A stretch of DNA of 64,000 nucleotides from an uncultured bacterium (GTDB lineage: Bacteria; Vulcanimicrobiota; Vulcanimicrobiia; Vulcanimicrobiales; Vulcanimicrobiaceae): positions 28,015 to 92,014 of the forward strand of contig CAIKPM010000045.1 in NCBI GenBank assembly GCA_903829325.1. The letters run 5' to 3'. This document shows, one piece after another, positions 25,731 to 35,304 of this stretch. Position numbers and translations under genes: made by a program. The notes beneath the pieces are model-generated. The model made no database searches, was not told the DNA's origin, and saw nothing but the letters and a program-made list of their open reading frames with translations. Position 1 is the first letter of the stretch; each line of letters starts with the position of its first letter.

Positions 25731-26784
25731 GACGCAGCCATTAGAGCTCGGGATCGATACGGGGCTCTTACTGACCGAACAGCACGGCAAAGCACGCCAT
25801 CTCCATGCCATCCTTGCAGCCCTTGCTACGCGAGACGACGTACAAACAACCTTACTGTGTAGTGACGAGCAGCTCGACACCGTGGCTGCGCGCTACTCTC
25901 ATTCGAGCCTGAGCGTTGACAGCTACCGTTCCGCGCGGCGCGATGCCTACGATGTCGTCTGGTACCCATGGAGCACCGCGAATTTCCCGACCAAATCACC
26001 CACGGTCCTGAGCATCAACGAGCTCTTTGCGTTTACGGCCCCCGCCAAGAATTTTTTCACGCGGAGGCGCGAGCAGCACACCTTGCGCAATGCAGCGCGT
26101 CAAGCCGAAGCCCTGATTGCTCCTTCGGAATGCCTACGCGACCTCAGCGGCGAGCTACTCGACGTCGACGACGCAGCTCTGAGCATCATCCGCCCTGTGC
26201 CCGATCCGGCATGGTACCCCGCCTTAGACCCGCTGCCATTTTCAGAGCTCGCGGATATGCCGTATATCCTCGTCGTACCCGAGCCACGGGGCAAGCAAAA
26301 TCTGCCACTCTTTTTTGAAGCGTTTGCGCGCGCCTACCGTAAACGCGACATCAGTGTCGCCATCTGCGGCACCGTGCCTGAAAAAGCGCAGCGGAGTTTT
26401 CGGAAAATACCGCATCGCCATACCGTCACCGCCAATGAGACCGAATTACGCGCGCTTTATCGTAATGCAGCAGCGGTAGCCGTTCCCGCTACCCACGAAG
26501 CCTTTCACTTCACCGCGATTGAAGCATCGGCGTGCGGCGCGGCGCTCATTACCGCGAATACACCAACACTCCTCGAAGCACTCGGCGACACCAGTCTCTC
26601 AATCGATGCCAAAGAACGCGATGCGTGGATCGAAGGCCTCGAACTCATCATCGATGATCCCGCCTTGAATGCGAAGCTGCGTGCACAAGCGGTAAATCGC
26701 TGGAACGCAACAGCGCGCACAGCACCACTGGAGCAACTGCTGAGCATCTTGCGCTCATGCGCAGGTCGCGACACGTACACATGA
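25717..26784 (+). CDS. Glycosyltransferase, GT4-like
   Basis: 355 residues. The N-terminal half is divergent (LELGIDTGLLLTEQHGKARH). The C-terminal half shows the GT4 layout: MPYILVVPEPRGKQNLPLFF, DISVAICGTVPEKAQRSF, then AAVAVPATHEAFHFTAIEAS (EX7E-type, E-AFHFTAI-E) and ACGAALITANTPTLLEALGD. It overlaps the CPBP gene by 14 nt. Sugar and acceptor cannot be assigned. Confidence 0.82.
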   Translation: MPKAETQPLELGIDTGLLLTEQHGKARHLHAILAALATRDDVQTTLLCSDEQLDTVAARYSHSSLSVDSYRSARRDAYDVVWYPWSTANFPTKSPTVLSINELFAFTAPAKNFFTRRREQHTLRNAARQAEALIAPSECLRDLSGELLDVDDAALSIIRPVPDPAWYPALDPLPFSELADMPYILVVPEPRGKQNLPLFFEAFARAYRKRDISVAICGTVPEKAQRSFRKIPHRHTVTANETELRALYRNAAAVAVPATHEAFHFTAIEASACGAALITANTPTLLEALGDTSLSIDAKERDAWIEGLELIIDDPALNAKLRAQAVNRWNATARTAPLEQLLSILRSCAGRDTYT

Positions 26785-26794
26785 GCGGGTTACC

Positions 26795-27370
26795 GTGCCA
26801 TGCATGGAGCTTCATCGTCTCGCCCAACGTCTCTTCACCCAGTCCCCACCTGCCCCACACATCGCACTGCGCACACTCGCACGCTTTGGGGAAGCGGCAT
26901 TAACCGCCACCTATCAGCACGGGATTCGCGTTACGCTCCTCCAAGCACGCGACACCTATGCACAATATTCGCCGACCTTGCGCCAAATAGCGAGTGACCT
27001 CGATCGGTGGCCGCATCCGCCCGCTGGGCTGTTTGTTGTAGCAGAACGAACGATGTATATTCGTCAAATCACAGCGATGACAATTGCGCATGAATTTGGC
27101 CATGCACTTGATTGCACGCTCGGCAATGGAGTGTATTATTCAAACCAGGATATCCATTTACAATCATTTTTCGCGCAACAACAACCGTGGATTACTCCCT
27201 ATGCAGCAACCAGTGTTGAAGAATATTTCGCCGAAGCGTTGCGCGCTTATGTCAACGCGAATGATGCACATTCTCCCTGGCCTCCGGCCACGCGCCAACG
27301 CTTACAACGCGTGAACTACCAACTCTTTCGCTATATCGAAGAGCTATTTTCGCAAAAAATACTCATGTAA
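26795..27370 (+). CDS. HEXXH zinc metalloprotease-like protein (ATLF-like)
   Basis: 191 residues. The zincin motif AMTIAHEFGHALDCTLGNGV supplies two histidines and the catalytic Glu; SVEEYFAEALRAYVNAND downstream offers the third-ligand Glu. This two-part layout resembles the anthrax lethal factor central domain family (ATLF-like). No signal peptide is visible. GTG at 26795 is the longest start; ATG at 26804 is equally likely. It follows the glycosyltransferase by 10 nt and is probably co-transcribed. Substrate unknown. Confidence 0.78.
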   Translation: MPCMELHRLAQRLFTQSPPAPHIALRTLARFGEAALTATYQHGIRVTLLQARDTYAQYSPTLRQIASDLDRWPHPPAGLFVVAERTMYIRQITAMTIAHEFGHALDCTLGNGVYYSNQDIHLQSFFAQQQPWITPYAATSVEEYFAEALRAYVNANDAHSPWPPATRQRLQRVNYQLFRYIEELFSQKILM

Positions 27371-27434
27371 TGAGATTCGCGTTTTATGACGATAACCTGA
27401 GGATAGGAGTGCGTTCTCAGGAGGAGCATTGAGC

Positions 27435-29459
27435 ATGGCTAGTACGAGTTCCACAATCTCGTTGCGCGCAAAGTTTCTTGGTACTGGCGCTATTGTTGCC
27501 ACACTCTTCGTGCTGAGTAATGTCTTGTCGCATAAGAGCTACCAAACACTCTCACAAGTAGCCACCAGCGATGCGGGGACGCCACAATTTATTAGCGATG
27601 TCACCACTATTACGGAACAATGGCTGCAGATCGATGATCAAGCCGGTAGTTTTGTGATTGGTGCGCATAATAATTCGCCAATCGGAAAAACCATCGCAAC
27701 AAATTCCTGGCAAGCGATCATTCAAGCTCGACAAGCGATCGCGCAAGCGCTCAACTCGGCAAAAGCCGATGCGACAACCGATGCCGAACGCGATCTCGTA
27801 CAGAAACTCTCGGGAGATATTGATACGTATCTGCATTTCAGCGATGCGATGTACGACGCAGCCAACCAAGGGAAGCCTGACGAATCTGCACGAGTTCTGC
27901 TAGTCGACAGCAGCACTGTTTCACATGCGTTACAAAATGATCTGACCGCGTTGCAGAAAGCAGCCGCAGCTCAACACAACCTAGACCAGCAAAATCTTCG
28001 CAACAGCGCTTCGCAGAACGGCATGCTCGTCTTGTGCTTCACGCTTCTTGGCGCAGCGTGCTCGCTTGGACTCTTCTGGTGCTTAGGACAAGCACTCTTA
28101 GGGCATTTACAACGCCTGACGACCGCAGCGCAACATTTAGCGAAAGGCAATCTCAACGTCGAACAGCTCTTGCCAAAATCGAGCAACGATGAGCTAGGCA
28201 TCCTCACGAGCACGTTTCGCAACCTCGTCGATCATCAGGAGCGCATGGCCCTGGCTGCAGAAGCAATTGCGCATGGTGATTTAAGCGTCATCGTGCAAAC
28301 AAAATCAGACCACGATCGTCTGGGTCATGCCTTTCGCAAGATGGTCGAAGAATTACGTGAATTCATCAATTCAGTGGGCGGTGGGGCAAACCGCGTTGAT
28401 TTAAGCGCAGGACAAATCGCCACATCCAATCGTGAATTAAAGATCGCAACCGAACAAATTGCCAAAGTTATCGGTGAGATAGCGGATGGAACGAATAATC
28501 AGGTCAGCTTCGCGAATTCTGCAGCGCTAGAAATTCAAACCCTGCGCAACAAAGTCGGCGAAGTCGCCGTGGGTGCTCGTGGGCAAGAGCAGGCAGTAGG
28601 CAGGGTAGAAAGCGCCCTGGGCATGCTCAGCGATGCACTGCAACAAACCACGCGTCGCGTCGAACAAGTCGCTTGCGCAGCAGAACGTGCAGCTCAGAGT
28701 GCGCATAATGGCGATAGCGCGGTTGGCTCAACCATCGAGAGTATCCGGAGCGTGCGAGAGGTCGTCAGACACAGCACCAATCTGGTTGAAGAGCTCGGGC
28801 TTCAATCGCAAAGTATCGGTGAAAGTGTCACCGCAATTAATGAGATTGCCGATCAAACTAATTTGCTCGCGCTCAATGCTGCGATCGAAGCAGCTCGCGC
28901 CGGTGAACACGGTCTCGGCTTTGCGGTCGTGGCCGATGAGGTCCGCAAATTAGCCGAGCACGTCTTGGGATTGACGAAAGAAATCACGCAACAAATTGCG
29001 ACAATTCAGCACCAAGTTGCGGATGTCGTGCAAGCGATGCACACCGGGAGCGACCAAGTTGAGCATTGTGCCAAACTGGGTGAACAAGCTCAGAATGCAT
29101 TGCGCTTAATTGCGAGCGTTGTACAAGAAACTAACGAGCAAGTACATGAAATCACCGACGCAGTCGCCAGCATGAACGCCAACGTCGATGCAGTTTCGGA
29201 AGCAACCAGCATTGTGGCAGGCACCGCTAACGATACTCGCACGAAAAGTGAGGTCATGCAAGGCGTCACCGGTCGAGTTGTTAGCGCGATGGAACAAATC
29301 GCCATGCTAGGCGACTCAAGCGCCGCCGGTGCTCAACAAGTCTCGGCCGCCGCCGAAGAGCAGCTCGCAACCGTCGAATCGCTCGTCACGCGCACGCTCG
29401 ATCTGACCCGCCTCTCTTCCGAACTCAACGAAGGCGTCGCGCATTTCCACGTAGCGTAA
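27435..29459 (+). CDS. Methyl-accepting chemotaxis protein
   Basis: 674 residues from ATG at 27435, with AGGAGG 10 nt upstream. TM1 is near residue 12-30 ([20 protein letters not shown]), followed by a periplasmic helical sensor (about 35-190), TM2 ([20 protein letters not shown]), a HAMP region ([20 protein letters not shown]) and a long coiled-coil signalling domain. The hairpin tip [20 protein letters not shown], then [19 protein letters not shown], is near-canonical for contact with CheA/CheW. No che gene is nearby and no C-terminal CheR pentapeptide is present. Confidence 0.94.
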   Translation: MASTSSTISLRAKFLGTGAIVATLFVLSNVLSHKSYQTLSQVATSDAGTPQFISDVTTITEQWLQIDDQAGSFVIGAHNNSPIGKTIATNSWQAIIQARQAIAQALNSAKADATTDAERDLVQKLSGDIDTYLHFSDAMYDAANQGKPDESARVLLVDSSTVSHALQNDLTALQKAAAAQHNLDQQNLRNSASQNGMLVLCFTLLGAACSLGLFWCLGQALLGHLQRLTTAAQHLAKGNLNVEQLLPKSSNDELGILTSTFRNLVDHQERMALAAEAIAHGDLSVIVQTKSDHDRLGHAFRKMVEELREFINSVGGGANRVDLSAGQIATSNRELKIATEQIAKVIGEIADGTNNQVSFANSAALEIQTLRNKVGEVAVGARGQEQAVGRVESALGMLSDALQQTTRRVEQVACAAERAAQSAHNGDSAVGSTIESIRSVREVVRHSTNLVEELGLQSQSIGESVTAINEIADQTNLLALNAAIEAARAGEHGLGFAVVADEVRKLAEHVLGLTKEITQQIATIQHQVADVVQAMHTGSDQVEHCAKLGEQAQNALRLIASVVQETNEQVHEITDAVASMNANVDAVSEATSIVAGTANDTRTKSEVMQGVTGRVVSAMEQIAMLGDSSAAGAQQVSAAAEEQLATVESLVTRTLDLTRLSSELNEGVAHFHVA

Positions 29460-29468
29460 ACAAGAGGT

Positions 29469-29645
29469 TTATTGAGGCAAGTCTTCAGAGCTCAACAAGC
29501 CACCGATGTTGCCCTCAATGGCATTGGTTGCGTAGACATGCAGCGCGTCGTCATTGCGCCAGACCGGCCAAAGCTGCGCTATCTGTTCAGCCGAAAGCGG
29601 GCGCAGCGCAGCAAGGCGTTCATAGTAGCTTTCGATACGATCCAT
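29469..29645 (-). pseudogene. N-terminal fragment of a Fic-family protein
   Basis: A 58-residue frame (MDRIESYYERLAALRPLSAE to GGLLSSEDLPQ). It matches the opening of Fic adenylyltransferases: YERLxALRPLS and then YATNAIEGN, the segment that usually reads NSNAIEGNTLTLRE. It then stops; the catalytic HPFxDGNGR motif is absent, and only 9 nt separate its end from the MCP stop. So it is a truncated remnant, or a short peptide that keeps only the inhibitory-helix region. It starts 6 nt below the aldo-keto reductase stop with GAGGG too close to the ATG. Confidence 0.6.
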
Positions 29646-29650
29646 ATCCC

Positions 29651-30517
29651 TCAGAGCTCGGCGGTGAGAAGTTGATACTCGTCCGGTGTAAGGGCCAAGC
29701 TGGCAGCGGCGAGATTTTCCTCAAAGTGTGCCAGCGAAGCGGTGCCTGGGATCGGTAACATAATCGGCGAGCGCTGCAACAACCATGCCAATGCGATTTG
29801 GGTTTGGCTCGCTTGGTGGGCGTGGGCAATCTTCGCAAGGACAGCTTGGCGTTGCGCAACCTGCCCCATCGCCAGCGGAAACCACGGGAGAAAAGGAATC
29901 CCCAGCTGTTCGCAGCGACGCAAGACATCGTCAGAACTACGATCATAAATATTATATCGATTTTGCACCGAAGCAATATCCGTCACTTCGCGCGCACGAT
30001 CGAGTTGCTCTAGCGTGACGTTCGACAAGCCAATCGCGCGAATTTTCCCGGCAATCTGTAAATCGGCCAAGGCACCGACCGATTCTTCGATTGGCACGTG
30101 TGGATCAACCGCATGCAATTGATAGACGTCAATCGTGTCCAGTCGCAAGCGCTGCAGACTCCCCTCGCAGGCCGCACGCAAGGTGACCGGGTCCGCCTTC
30201 ACGCCCCAATGGTCAGGACCGTTACGCACGAGTCCACCTTTGGTCGCAATCACAAGCCCTGCGGGATAGGGATACAACGCCTCGGCGATGAGGGTTTCGT
30301 TGGTATGTGGGCCGTAGGCATCAGAGGTGTCGATGAAATTCACCCCACCAGCAATAACCCGTTTGAGCAGGGTCACAGCCGCTGCGGGATCAACCGGGGG
30401 GCCCCAAACGCCAGGACCAGCAAGACGCATCGCCCCATAACCAAGACGATTGACGGTTAGTTCCGCACCGAGCGTCAGTGTGCCGGCAGCAGCGGCCGGC
30501 GAGTCAAAGCTAAACAT
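29651..30517 (-). CDS. Aldo-keto reductase family oxidoreductase
   Basis: 288 residues, (beta/alpha)8 barrel, NADPH-dependent carbonyl reduction expected. The first signature is VNRLGYGAMRLAGPGVWG. The catalytic tetrad is visible: FIDTSDAYGPHTNETLIAEA (Asp, Tyr), VIATKGGL (Lys) and VYQLHAVDPHVPIEESVGAL (His). The C-terminal cofactor part has IMLPIPGTASLAHFEENLAA. ATG at 30517 follows AGGAAA. The nearest kin are YeaE/Tas-like reductases; substrate unknown. Confidence 0.9.
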   Translation of the reverse strand: MFSFDSPAAAAGTLTLGAELTVNRLGYGAMRLAGPGVWGPPVDPAAAVTLLKRVIAGGVNFIDTSDAYGPHTNETLIAEALYPYPAGLVIATKGGLVRNGPDHWGVKADPVTLRAACEGSLQRLRLDTIDVYQLHAVDPHVPIEESVGALADLQIAGKIRAIGLSNVTLEQLDRAREVTDIASVQNRYNIYDRSSDDVLRRCEQLGIPFLPWFPLAMGQVAQRQAVLAKIAHAHQASQTQIALAWLLQRSPIMLPIPGTASLAHFEENLAAASLALTPDEYQLLTAEL

Positions 30518-30557
30518 ATTTTCCTTATGAACTTACTGAAAGCGCTCTAGCAGGGTG

Positions 30558-31679
30558 ATGAAAAAGCAAATGAAAAGCAGCGAACTTGATTTTACGTTTC
30601 TCGGCAGCAGCCCGCAAGTCTTTAGCGCTCCCGACGCCGTGTTTGTTGCCCAGACATCGGCGCAAGCCTGGGAAATGCTTGGTCAGGTCGAGCACTTGCT
30701 CGCCGACGGTTTTGCAATCGCCGGTTTTCTTTCATACGAGCTTGGCTACAGCTGCGTCAACCTGCCCACACCAGCTCATCATCCCGCTCGCGAATTACCG
30801 TATCTGATCCTCGGTGCATTCGCACCACGCCAACCCGGACATATTCGAAACGCAACGATGAGCACCAGCAATTTGTGCATTAGCCCACTGCGTTCAAGAA
30901 CCAAACCCGAGCAGTACGCCCAAGCAGTACAGCTCATCCAAAAACAACTCACCGATGGTGAAGTCTACCAAGTCAATTTCTCGGTGCCATTCGATTTTGA
31001 TATTCAGGGAAATCCGCTTCCCGCGTTCGAAATCGTAGCTGCGCAAACGCAAGCGCCGTATGCGGCGTCGTTGCGCTGCGAGAACACCGTCCTACTTTCG
31101 TGGTCGCCAGAACTCTTTTTCCAATGCAAGGCTGAGCGCATTACCACCAAACCGATGAAAGGCACCGCACCACGCGACGCCGAGTTCAGCCTAGCTTCGG
31201 CAAAGAATCAGGCGGAACATATTATGATCGTCGATCTCTTACGCAATGATCTCTCGCGGATTTGCGATCGTGTGTGGGTCGAGCGCCTTTTTGAACGCGA
31301 GAAATATCCCACATTCCAAACCATGACTTCGACGATCTGCGGTGAGCGCAAACCCAATCTGCCTTTTACGGAAATTATCCGCGCCATGTTCCCGTGCGGC
31401 AGCGTCACCGGCGCACCGAAACGCGCCGCAATGGCCGAAATCGCCGCCAGAGAGCACTTCCCCCGAGACGCCTACTGCGGCAGTCTCGGGTATCTGCTCC
31501 CGAACGGAGATGGAGAATGGAACGTCGCAATCCGCACGGCCCAGTTCAACACCGCCCGCGGCGTCGGTCGGCTTGACTTGGGTGGCGGTATCGTCGCGGA
31601 TTCGCAGTGGGCGGACGAATGGGCCGAACTCTGGCTAAAGGGCCGTTTTTTCCGCGATCATTTTGGCTTGGGAGAATAA
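30558..31679 (+). CDS. pabB: Aminodeoxychorismate synthase component I
   Basis: Makes 4-amino-4-deoxychorismate for p-aminobenzoate and folate. 373 residues, chorismate-binding fold, shorter than TrpE. The family blocks LTDGEVYQVNFSVPFDFDIQ, TTKPMKGTAPRDAEFSLASA (with the PIKGT-like lysine), MIVDLLRNDLSRICDRVWVE and MFPCGSVTGAPKRAAMAEIA are intact. No pabA or pabC is adjacent, so the glutaminase must come from elsewhere. Its 3' end overlaps the convergent pruA by 45 nt. Confidence 0.92.
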   Translation: MKKQMKSSELDFTFLGSSPQVFSAPDAVFVAQTSAQAWEMLGQVEHLLADGFAIAGFLSYELGYSCVNLPTPAHHPARELPYLILGAFAPRQPGHIRNATMSTSNLCISPLRSRTKPEQYAQAVQLIQKQLTDGEVYQVNFSVPFDFDIQGNPLPAFEIVAAQTQAPYAASLRCENTVLLSWSPELFFQCKAERITTKPMKGTAPRDAEFSLASAKNQAEHIMIVDLLRNDLSRICDRVWVERLFEREKYPTFQTMTSTICGERKPNLPFTEIIRAMFPCGSVTGAPKRAAMAEIAAREHFPRDAYCGSLGYLLPNGDGEWNVAIRTAQFNTARGVGRLDLGGGIVADSQWADEWAELWLKGRFFRDHFGLGE

Positions 31680-33203
31680 CCCGAGATAATCGTATCCACC
31701 CGCTTTTGAGTCGGTGCCGCTCATGTTGAAGCCACCAAACGGATGCGCTCCCACTAAGGCCCCCGTGCACTTGCGATTCAAATACAGATTACCAACGAAG
31801 AATTCATCGGCGGCTCGATCCAACAATGAGCGATCACGCGTGTATACGGCACCGGTTAAGCCATACTCGCTATCATTCGCCCATGCCAGCGCCTCATCGA
31901 AATCACGCGCCTTCAGTACGGCCAACACCGGCCCAAAAATTTCCTCACGCACGATTGTTGCACTTGGCAAACAATCGGCAATAACCGTCGGTGCAACAAA
32001 ATAGCCTTCGCCCGAAATTAACTGACCACCAGCAACTACTCGCCCTTCACGACGACCAGTTTCGATATACGCTGAAATCGACGCCAAGGCCGATGCATTA
32101 ATTACTGGGCCAATCTGTGTCCCCGGCAAGCTGGGATCCCCCAGCTGCAGCTGAGCAACTTTCTCGACCACGAGCTCGAGCAGGGCGTCGTACACCCGCG
32201 CGTCGACAATCGCCCGCGAACACGCCGAACATTTTTGGCCACTAAAACCAAACGCTGAAGCCACGATGCCAGCTGCTGCCAGATCGAGATCGGCATCAGC
32301 CGCGACGATAATCGCGTCTTTACCGCCCATCTCGGCAATGACACGTTTAATCCAACGCTGCCCGGGTTGGGGTTGAGCGGCCAGTTCGTTGATCCGTAAA
32401 CCAACTTCTTTCGAGCCAGTGAACGCAATAAAGCGCGTGCGTGGGTCGAGGACTAAGGCATCACCAATTTCACGACCTGAACCCGGCACAAAATTCACAA
32501 CACCGGCCGGCAAACCCAATTCATGCAACAAATCGACAAAAACTGCGGCAATAACCGCAGAATCGCTAGACGGTTTGAGCACCACGGTATTACCGGCAAC
32601 CAGTGCAGCGGCAGTCATGCCCGCCATAATCGCAAAAGCGAAATTCCACGGTGAGATCACGACACCAACACCAAGCGGAAGATACCGCAAGACATTCGTT
32701 TCACCCGGTACAGGCACGAGTGCGGGAGGCGACGCGTAACGCAGCGCTTCTCGAGCATAAAATTCGAGAAAGTCGATGGCTTCGGCGGTGTCGGCATCGG
32801 CTTCGACCCAGGGCTTGCCCACTTCTAAAATGAGCAACGCATTATATCGAGCACGCTCTTGACGAATACGCTGAGCAGCTGCAATGAGCAAGGCAGCACG
32901 CTCTGCGGCGGTCGTGCGACTCCAAGAGGCAAACGCACGTTGAGCCGCAGCGATGGCCTCATCAGCCTGAGCTCGGCTCGCGCTCGCGACGACACCAACA
33001 ATTTCCCTGGGACGAGCGGGGTTCAGCGATGCAATACGCTGCTCAGTCTCAATACGTTGACCGTCAATAACCAACGGATAGCTCGTCCCAAAACGAGCGC
33101 GCTCAGCCGCAAGAGCTTGCAACTGGTTCGTCTGGGAAGCGGCATCTCCAAATGTCTGAATGGCTTCGTTCGTAAAAGGCGGATACGCAAGCAGATTCAT
33201 CAT
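31635..33203 (-). CDS. pruA: 1-pyrroline-5-carboxylate dehydrogenase
   Basis: Oxidises P5C/glutamate semialdehyde to glutamate. 522 residues, the stand-alone RocA/PruA2 form. N-terminal PPFTNEAIQTFGDAASQTNQ and YPLVIDGQRIETEQRIASLN match the family. NAD site: VVISPWNFAFAIMAGMTAAA. Catalytic Cys: GFSGQKCSACSRAIVDARVY. General-base Glu: VIAEMGGKDAIIVAADADLD. ATG at 33203 is chosen because the family starts there. No proline dehydrogenase gene is adjacent. Substrate could come from RocD (50 kb) as well as from proline. Confidence 0.94.
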   Translation of the reverse strand: MMNLLAYPPFTNEAIQTFGDAASQTNQLQALAAERARFGTSYPLVIDGQRIETEQRIASLNPARPREIVGVVASASRAQADEAIAAAQRAFASWSRTTAAERAALLIAAAQRIRQERARYNALLILEVGKPWVEADADTAEAIDFLEFYAREALRYASPPALVPVPGETNVLRYLPLGVGVVISPWNFAFAIMAGMTAAALVAGNTVVLKPSSDSAVIAAVFVDLLHELGLPAGVVNFVPGSGREIGDALVLDPRTRFIAFTGSKEVGLRINELAAQPQPGQRWIKRVIAEMGGKDAIIVAADADLDLAAAGIVASAFGFSGQKCSACSRAIVDARVYDALLELVVEKVAQLQLGDPSLPGTQIGPVINASALASISAYIETGRREGRVVAGGQLISGEGYFVAPTVIADCLPSATIVREEIFGPVLAVLKARDFDEALAWANDSEYGLTGAVYTRDRSLLDRAADEFFVGNLYLNRKCTGALVGAHPFGGFNMSGTDSKAGGYDYLGLFSQAKMIAEKTAL

Positions 33204-33332
33204 GGCGTTGCGCTTCGACTCACCGGCGTGCTTTCGCTCCTGAACGCATCGATCCAAAAGTATTTTCATTTTGTGAAGCGAACACACCGCATCCCTTGAG
33301 GAGTGTACTGTGCCTATCAGAGCTGCTTGCCC

Positions 33333-33998
33333 ATGATGAACATTGATACGCACGCCGCTTTAGCTGGCTCGCGGCCTGTCATTTGTGGAGATGTGCGCTC
33401 GGTACCCAATCAATGGGCAGCCCAAAAACGGGCGTTCGATGTCGTCTTCGCCCTGGCCGTCTTGCTCGTGAGCAGCCCCTTACTGATCGTCGCGATGCTG
33501 GCTATCTGCCTCTCATCACCGGGCAATCCGATGTGTATCCAAGAAAGAGTTGGGCGTTACGGGCACGTGTATCGGATGTACAAACTCCGCACGATGATCG
33601 TTGGAGCTGAGCGTTTGCCTCAGCCGATTCTGCAAAAGCAGCGCGACGACAAACGAATTCTGCCGATCGGTCGGATCCTGCGCAAACTCAGCTTGGATGA
33701 GCTCCCCAACCTGATCAATGTGCTGCGGGGAGAAATGTCCATCGTCGGGCCTCGCCCGCTCTTGGTCAAGGAACACGCGCTCTGCATCGAGCGCCACGGC
33801 CGCGCGGCTGCCGAACAGCGCCTCCAAACTCGCCCCGGTTTAACGGGGCTCTGGCAAGTTTCCGGTCGAGCTCAGCTCCACTTCGACGAGCGGATCCAAC
33901 TAGATATCGCCTACACCAATACGTGGACGCCGCAATCCGACCTGAAAATCATCCTCAAAACGATTCCGGTCGTCTGCCTGGGCCAAGGCGCGTACTAA
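33333..33998 (+). CDS. Undecaprenyl-phosphate sugar phosphotransferase (bacterial sugar transferase)
   Basis: 221 residues from ATG at 33333; GTG at 33303 is an alternative. Transfers a sugar-1-phosphate to the lipid carrier, starting exopolysaccharide or O-antigen synthesis. One N-terminal membrane segment (AFDVVFALAVLLVSSPLLIV) precedes the catalytic domain: ERVGRYGHVYRMYKLRTMIV, GRILRKLSLDELPNLINVLR, GEMSIVGPRPLLV and RPGLTGLWQVSGRAQLHFDE. This is the short monotopic form. No other polysaccharide genes sit beside it. Confidence 0.93.
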   Translation: MMNIDTHAALAGSRPVICGDVRSVPNQWAAQKRAFDVVFALAVLLVSSPLLIVAMLAICLSSPGNPMCIQERVGRYGHVYRMYKLRTMIVGAERLPQPILQKQRDDKRILPIGRILRKLSLDELPNLINVLRGEMSIVGPRPLLVKEHALCIERHGRAAAEQRLQTRPGLTGLWQVSGRAQLHFDERIQLDIAYTNTWTPQSDLKIILKTIPVVCLGQGAY

Positions 33999-34077
33999 TT
34001 TCTCTCCAAGAATCCAAGCTTGGTCTCGTCATTTAAGCGGGAGATTGGCGTCTGAACGGGAGAATCTCGGGCTTGGT

Positions 34078-35298
34078 ATGATCTATGATATTGCAGTCGT
34101 CGGTGGTGGCATTGTCGGTCTAGCGACCGCGCGCGACCTCCTTTTGCGCCATCCCCACCTCAAGCTCGTCCTCATAGAAAAGGAACCCGCCTTGAGCCGC
34201 CATCAGAGCGGGCACAATAGCGGCGTTATTCATTCTGGCATTTATTATACGCCTGGTTCGCTGAAAGCTCGGCTCTGCGTCGCAGGACGCAAAGCCGCCT
34301 GGGAATATTGCACGCGTAAAGGCATCCCCTATAAAAATGTTGGCAAGCTCATCGTAGCAACAGAACCCGAAGAGTTGCCCCGACTCGACACGCTCATGCA
34401 ACGCGGCATCGAGAACGGCATCGAAGGGCTAGAATTGCTTGATGCAGCGGGTATCGAAGCACGTGAACCAGCGTTTCGCGGGATCAAAGCGATTTGGTCA
34501 CCCGTCACCGGCATCGTCGATTGGGCGCAGGTCGCGCTGGCCTATGGCGACGATGTTCGCGAAGCGGGTGGCACGATTCACACCGGGCGCGAAGTCACCG
34601 GCTTAACCCGTAAGAACGGGATCACCGATATCCGCACCCCCGAAGGCAGCTTCGAAGCTCGCTACGTGATCACGTGCGGCGGGCTCTATTCGGATCGCCT
34701 AGCGAAAATGTCGGGTGGCAAAACCGATCCAAAAATCGTACCCTTCCGCGGGGATTATTTGGTCTTGCGCCCTGAAAAGCGCCACTTGGTCAACACCAAT
34801 GTGTACCCGGTACCCGATCCGCAGTTTCCGTTTCTCGGCGTTCATTTCACCCCCCGTATGGACGGCTCGATTTGGCTCGGACCGAACGCGGTGCTGGCCT
34901 TCGCTCGTGAAGGCTACTCCCTGACGACCATCAATCCGCGTGATCTCGCCGAGTCACTCACCTATCCCGGTTTCCTGAGAGTCATGAGCAAGTATTGGAA
35001 AATCGGCTTCGGCGAAATGTATCGGGATATTTTTCCAAGCGCCTACGTCAAGGCACTCCAGCGCTATATGCCGAGCCTCACCCCCGAAGACTGTCTACCG
35101 GGTCCGTCAGGAGTACGCGCACAAGCAATGGATTCTAACGGTGATATGGTCGACGACTTCTTCTTTGAAGGCTCCGAAGGCATCATGCACGTGCGCAATG
35201 CGCCCTCACCAGCGGCAACCTCATCCTTGGCAATCGGTCGCTATATTGCCGAAGACGCCGAGCAACGCTTCGCAATCGGCGATCCGGTCGCGTCGTAA
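34078..35298 (+). CDS. lhgO: L-2-hydroxyglutarate oxidase
   Basis: FAD-dependent oxidation of L-2-hydroxyglutarate to 2-oxoglutarate. 406 residues from ATG at 34078. FAD-binding YDIAVVGGGIVGLATARDLL, LVLIEKEPALSRHQSGHNSG and VIHSGIYYTPGSLKARLCV are diagnostic of the family. C-terminal MPSLTPEDCLPGPSGVRAQA and VRNAPSPAATSSLAIGRYIA complete it. A 6-nt gap to the exonuclease gene suggests co-transcription. Confidence 0.93.
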   Translation: MIYDIAVVGGGIVGLATARDLLLRHPHLKLVLIEKEPALSRHQSGHNSGVIHSGIYYTPGSLKARLCVAGRKAAWEYCTRKGIPYKNVGKLIVATEPEELPRLDTLMQRGIENGIEGLELLDAAGIEAREPAFRGIKAIWSPVTGIVDWAQVALAYGDDVREAGGTIHTGREVTGLTRKNGITDIRTPEGSFEARYVITCGGLYSDRLAKMSGGKTDPKIVPFRGDYLVLRPEKRHLVNTNVYPVPDPQFPFLGVHFTPRMDGSIWLGPNAVLAFAREGYSLTTINPRDLAESLTYPGFLRVMSKYWKIGFGEMYRDIFPSAYVKALQRYMPSLTPEDCLPGPSGVRAQAMDSNGDMVDDFFFEGSEGIMHVRNAPSPAATSSLAIGRYIAEDAEQRFAIGDPVAS

Positions 35299-35304
35299 GC
35301 GACC

